From Mucilaginibacter rubeus (lineage in GTDB: Bacteria > Bacteroidota > Bacteroidia > Sphingobacteriales > Sphingobacteriaceae), in contig NZ_CP043450.1 in the NCBI RefSeq assembly GCF_003286415.2, positions 682,001 through 746,000 of the forward strand: 64,000 nucleotides of DNA, written 5' to 3'. Position 1 is the stretch's first letter. Every line of letters starts with the position of its first letter. Made by a program: the position numbers and the translations under genes. The notes beneath the pieces are model-generated. The model saw only the letters and a list, made by a program, of their open reading frames with translations. It was not told the DNA's origin and made no database searches. Shown here piece after piece: positions 62,210 to 64,000 of the stretch.

Positions 62210-62244
62210 ATACCGGCGATAGGGATAACCCCTGTTGCCGGTAT
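62210..62244 (+). terminator. Hairpin between susD and the GH89 gene
   Basis: ATACCGGC (62210-62217) pairs with GCCGGTAT (62237-62244), and AGGG/CCCT pair inside the loop. T-rich bases follow, without a proper T-run. It may lower, rather than stop, transcription into the GH89 gene. Confidence 0.45.
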
Positions 62245-62281
62245 TTATTCCGGCCAATGCCGTCGCTTAATTATCTATTGA

Positions 62282-64000
62282 ATGAGAAAGTGTTTACTTG
62301 TTGTAGCTGCTATTATTGCATTGGGCTTTAATGCTCATGCCCAGGTTGATCAGAAAGCCTCTTATGATTTTATTGAAAGGGTAATACCCGGCAAGAGTAA
62401 TTTGTTTACTGTTGAGGCTATCCCGCAACAGAACGGCAAAGATGTATTTGAGCTGGAAAGCCGTAATGGTAAAATTGTGCTAAGAGGTAACAATGGCCTG
62501 TCAATAGCATCGGCATTAAACTACTATCTTAAAAATTATTGCTTTTGCGATATCGGCTGGAATGGCACTAACCTTAATTTGCCTGCTACCTTACCAGCAG
62601 TTAAGGGCCTTATCCATAAAACTACGCCTTATCAATACCGCTACTATTTAAATTATTGCACTTTTAATTATACCATGGCCTGGTGGGACTGGGCCCGCTG
62701 GCAAAAAGAAATTGACTGGATGGCCCTGAATGGTATTAACATGCCACTGGCCATAACCGGCGAAGAAGCCGTTTGGCAAACCGTTTACAAAGACATGGGC
62801 TTTACCGATAAACAACTGGATGAGTTTTTTAGCGGCCCTGCTTACTTTTCATGGTTTTGGATGGGAAACATTGACGCCTGGGGTGGCCCGCTGCCGCAGC
62901 ATTGGATGGACTCGCACAAAGCATTACAAAAAAAGATCCTGGAGCGTGAACGCTCATTTGGGATGACACCTGTTCTGTCGTCATTTACCGGCCACGTGCC
63001 ACCATCATTTAAAGATAAATTCCCCGGTGCTAAGGTTAAAAGAACCAACTGGGATGCCGGTTTTCCCGATGTATTTATACTTGACCCCGACGATCCGATG
63101 TTTGAAACCATCGGTAAAAAATATATAGAAGCACAAACCAAAGAGTTTGGTACCGATCATCTGTACTCGGCTGATACTTTTAATGAAAACGTGCCACCAA
63201 CCAATGATTCTACTTACCTGGATGGCATGAGTAAAAAAGTGTTCAACTCGATGGCTGCTGCAGATCCTAAAGCTATTTGGGTGATGCAGGGTTGGATGTT
63301 CCACTACAACAACAAATTTTGGCAGCCGCAACAGATCAAGGCTTTGCTTAATGCTGTGCCGAATGAGCAAATGATTGTGCTTGACCTGTACAGCGATGCC
63401 CACCCCGTTTGGAACCGTACCGAGGCTTATTATGGTAAGCCATGGATCTGGAGTATGCTGCAAAACTTTGGTGGTAATATCAGCTTGTTTGGCCGTATGC
63501 GCCATGTAGCTGCCGATCCTGCCATCGCCCTGCACGATCCCGAATCAAAAAATATGCGCGGTATTGGTGTTACACCCGAGGGCATTGAGCAAAACCCGGC
63601 CCTATTTGCCCTGATGCTGGAAAACGTATGGCGCGATACGCCAATTGATGCCGATGCCTGGGTTGCTAACTATGCCCAACGCCGCTACGGACAGGTTAAT
63701 ACCCAGGCCAGTGAAGCATGGCATATCCTCCTAAATTCGGTGTATTCGGGTGGTTTAACTGAAGGCGGACCAGAATCGATCATCGTAGCAAGACCGACAA
63801 TGAAAAAATATATAGACAGGGTACTTACCAAACTGGATTATGACCCAATGCAATTGGTTAAAGCCTGGACATTACTCATTAATGCTGCTGATAGCCTGAA
63901 ACAAAGCGACGGATTTCAGTATGATCTGGTTGATGTAACCCGCCAGGTATTGGCCAATTATGCAAGTCCGCTACAGCAGAAAATGGCACAGGCTTATCAA
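62282..64000 (+). CDS. Alpha-N-acetylglucosaminidase, GH89, partial
   Basis: A secreted GH89 (NAGLU) enzyme that releases terminal alpha-linked N-acetylglucosamine. The 573 visible codons start with a signal peptide (cleavage near AHAQ, residue 21) and show the GH89 landmarks YYLNYCTFNYTMAWWDWARW, EIDWMALNGINMPLAITGEE, SWFWMGNIDAWGGPLP, the ADTFNENVPPTNDS region near a catalytic Glu, and WVMQGWMFHYNNKFW followed by LDLYSDAHPVW. The usual length is about 720-750 residues, so roughly 150-180 are cut off by the window edge. It is the only hydrolase seen in this PUL so far and suggests a host-type or bacterial glycan as substrate. Confidence 0.93.
   Translation, partial: MRKCLLVVAAIIALGFNAHAQVDQKASYDFIERVIPGKSNLFTVEAIPQQNGKDVFELESRNGKIVLRGNNGLSIASALNYYLKNYCFCDIGWNGTNLNLPATLPAVKGLIHKTTPYQYRYYLNYCTFNYTMAWWDWARWQKEIDWMALNGINMPLAITGEEAVWQTVYKDMGFTDKQLDEFFSGPAYFSWFWMGNIDAWGGPLPQHWMDSHKALQKKILERERSFGMTPVLSSFTGHVPPSFKDKFPGAKVKRTNWDAGFPDVFILDPDDPMFETIGKKYIEAQTKEFGTDHLYSADTFNENVPPTNDSTYLDGMSKKVFNSMAAADPKAIWVMQGWMFHYNNKFWQPQQIKALLNAVPNEQMIVLDLYSDAHPVWNRTEAYYGKPWIWSMLQNFGGNISLFGRMRHVAADPAIALHDPESKNMRGIGVTPEGIEQNPALFALMLENVWRDTPIDADAWVANYAQRRYGQVNTQASEAWHILLNSVYSGGLTEGGPESIIVARPTMKKYIDRVLTKLDYDPMQLVKAWTLLINAADSLKQSDGFQYDLVDVTRQVLANYASPLQQKMAQAYQ

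Overview
The window looks like chromosomal DNA of a member of the Bacteroidota, most likely Sphingobacteriaceae close to Mucilaginibacter. This is inferred from the SusC/SusD pair with an ECF sigma/FecR module, the STN and carboxypeptidase-regulatory-like TonB receptors, the AT-rich spacers with TAnnTTTG-type -7 boxes, weak Shine-Dalgarno signals and several families of short palindromic intergenic repeats. No rRNA, tRNA, CRISPR array, phage or insertion sequence is visible.

Layout. 1-1559 (minus): pyridoxal kinase (cut by the window edge) and an endonuclease/exonuclease/phosphatase-fold enzyme. 1843-2553: orphan OmpR/PhoB-type response regulator. 2846-17232: a large phosphonate utilisation locus in the order phnG-H-I-J-K-L-M, a 2H-type phosphoesterase, a hexapeptide acyltransferase, three tandem phnD lipoproteins, phnC, two phnE genes and a second phnM. 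A metallophosphoesterase, an exported YtcJ-like amidohydrolase and an O-methyltransferase follow closely (17290-20434). 20753-28867: LacI regulator, GH43 enzyme, short-chain dehydrogenase, Crp-type regulator, HD phosphohydrolase, DoxX-like protein, FAD monooxygenase, a small unknown protein and an AraC regulator. 29068-34448: sigma-54 activator with GAF domains, two histidine kinases and two small proteins. 34534-41596: an apparent NO/low-oxygen island with an Fe-S-type Rrf2 regulator, a cbb3-like oxidase with a large N-terminal extension, a diheme CcoO-like cytochrome c, two small membrane proteins, a group-3 truncated globin, two cupins and flavohemoglobin. 41677-49777 (minus): polysaccharide deacetylase, an operon of three AhpD-like proteins with a TonB receptor and an MFS transporter, and an unknown protein. 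50044-54865: OsmC/Ohr protein, UPF0173 metallohydrolase, small secreted proteins, DUF1223 protein and a LytS/LytTR two-component pair. 55269-64000: ECF sigma, FecR anti-sigma, SusC, SusD and a GH89 alpha-N-acetylglucosaminidase that runs off the right edge.

How the genes work together. The phn locus encodes uptake (PhnD/C/E) and the C-P lyase core (PhnGHIJKL) plus PhnM, but PhnN and PhnP are not seen. A 2H phosphoesterase translationally coupled to phnM is a good candidate for the missing PhnP step. The most striking observation is that PhnJ lacks three of the four C-terminal cysteines that in E. coli PhnJ hold the [4Fe-4S] cluster and form the thiyl radical, although the rest of the protein and its operon are well conserved. 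The three PhnD paralogues differ from one another at the two acidic residues that bind the substrate amine in E. coli PhnD, which suggests divided ligand specificity. In the NO/low-oxygen island, NO sensing (Rrf2), NO dioxygenation (flavohemoglobin), a globin and a terminal oxidase are placed together. The last 9 kb is a small polysaccharide-utilisation locus aimed at glycans with terminal alpha-linked N-acetylglucosamine.

Intergenic regions carry at least five recognisable palindromic repeat types, several of them inside or at the borders of the phn locus.
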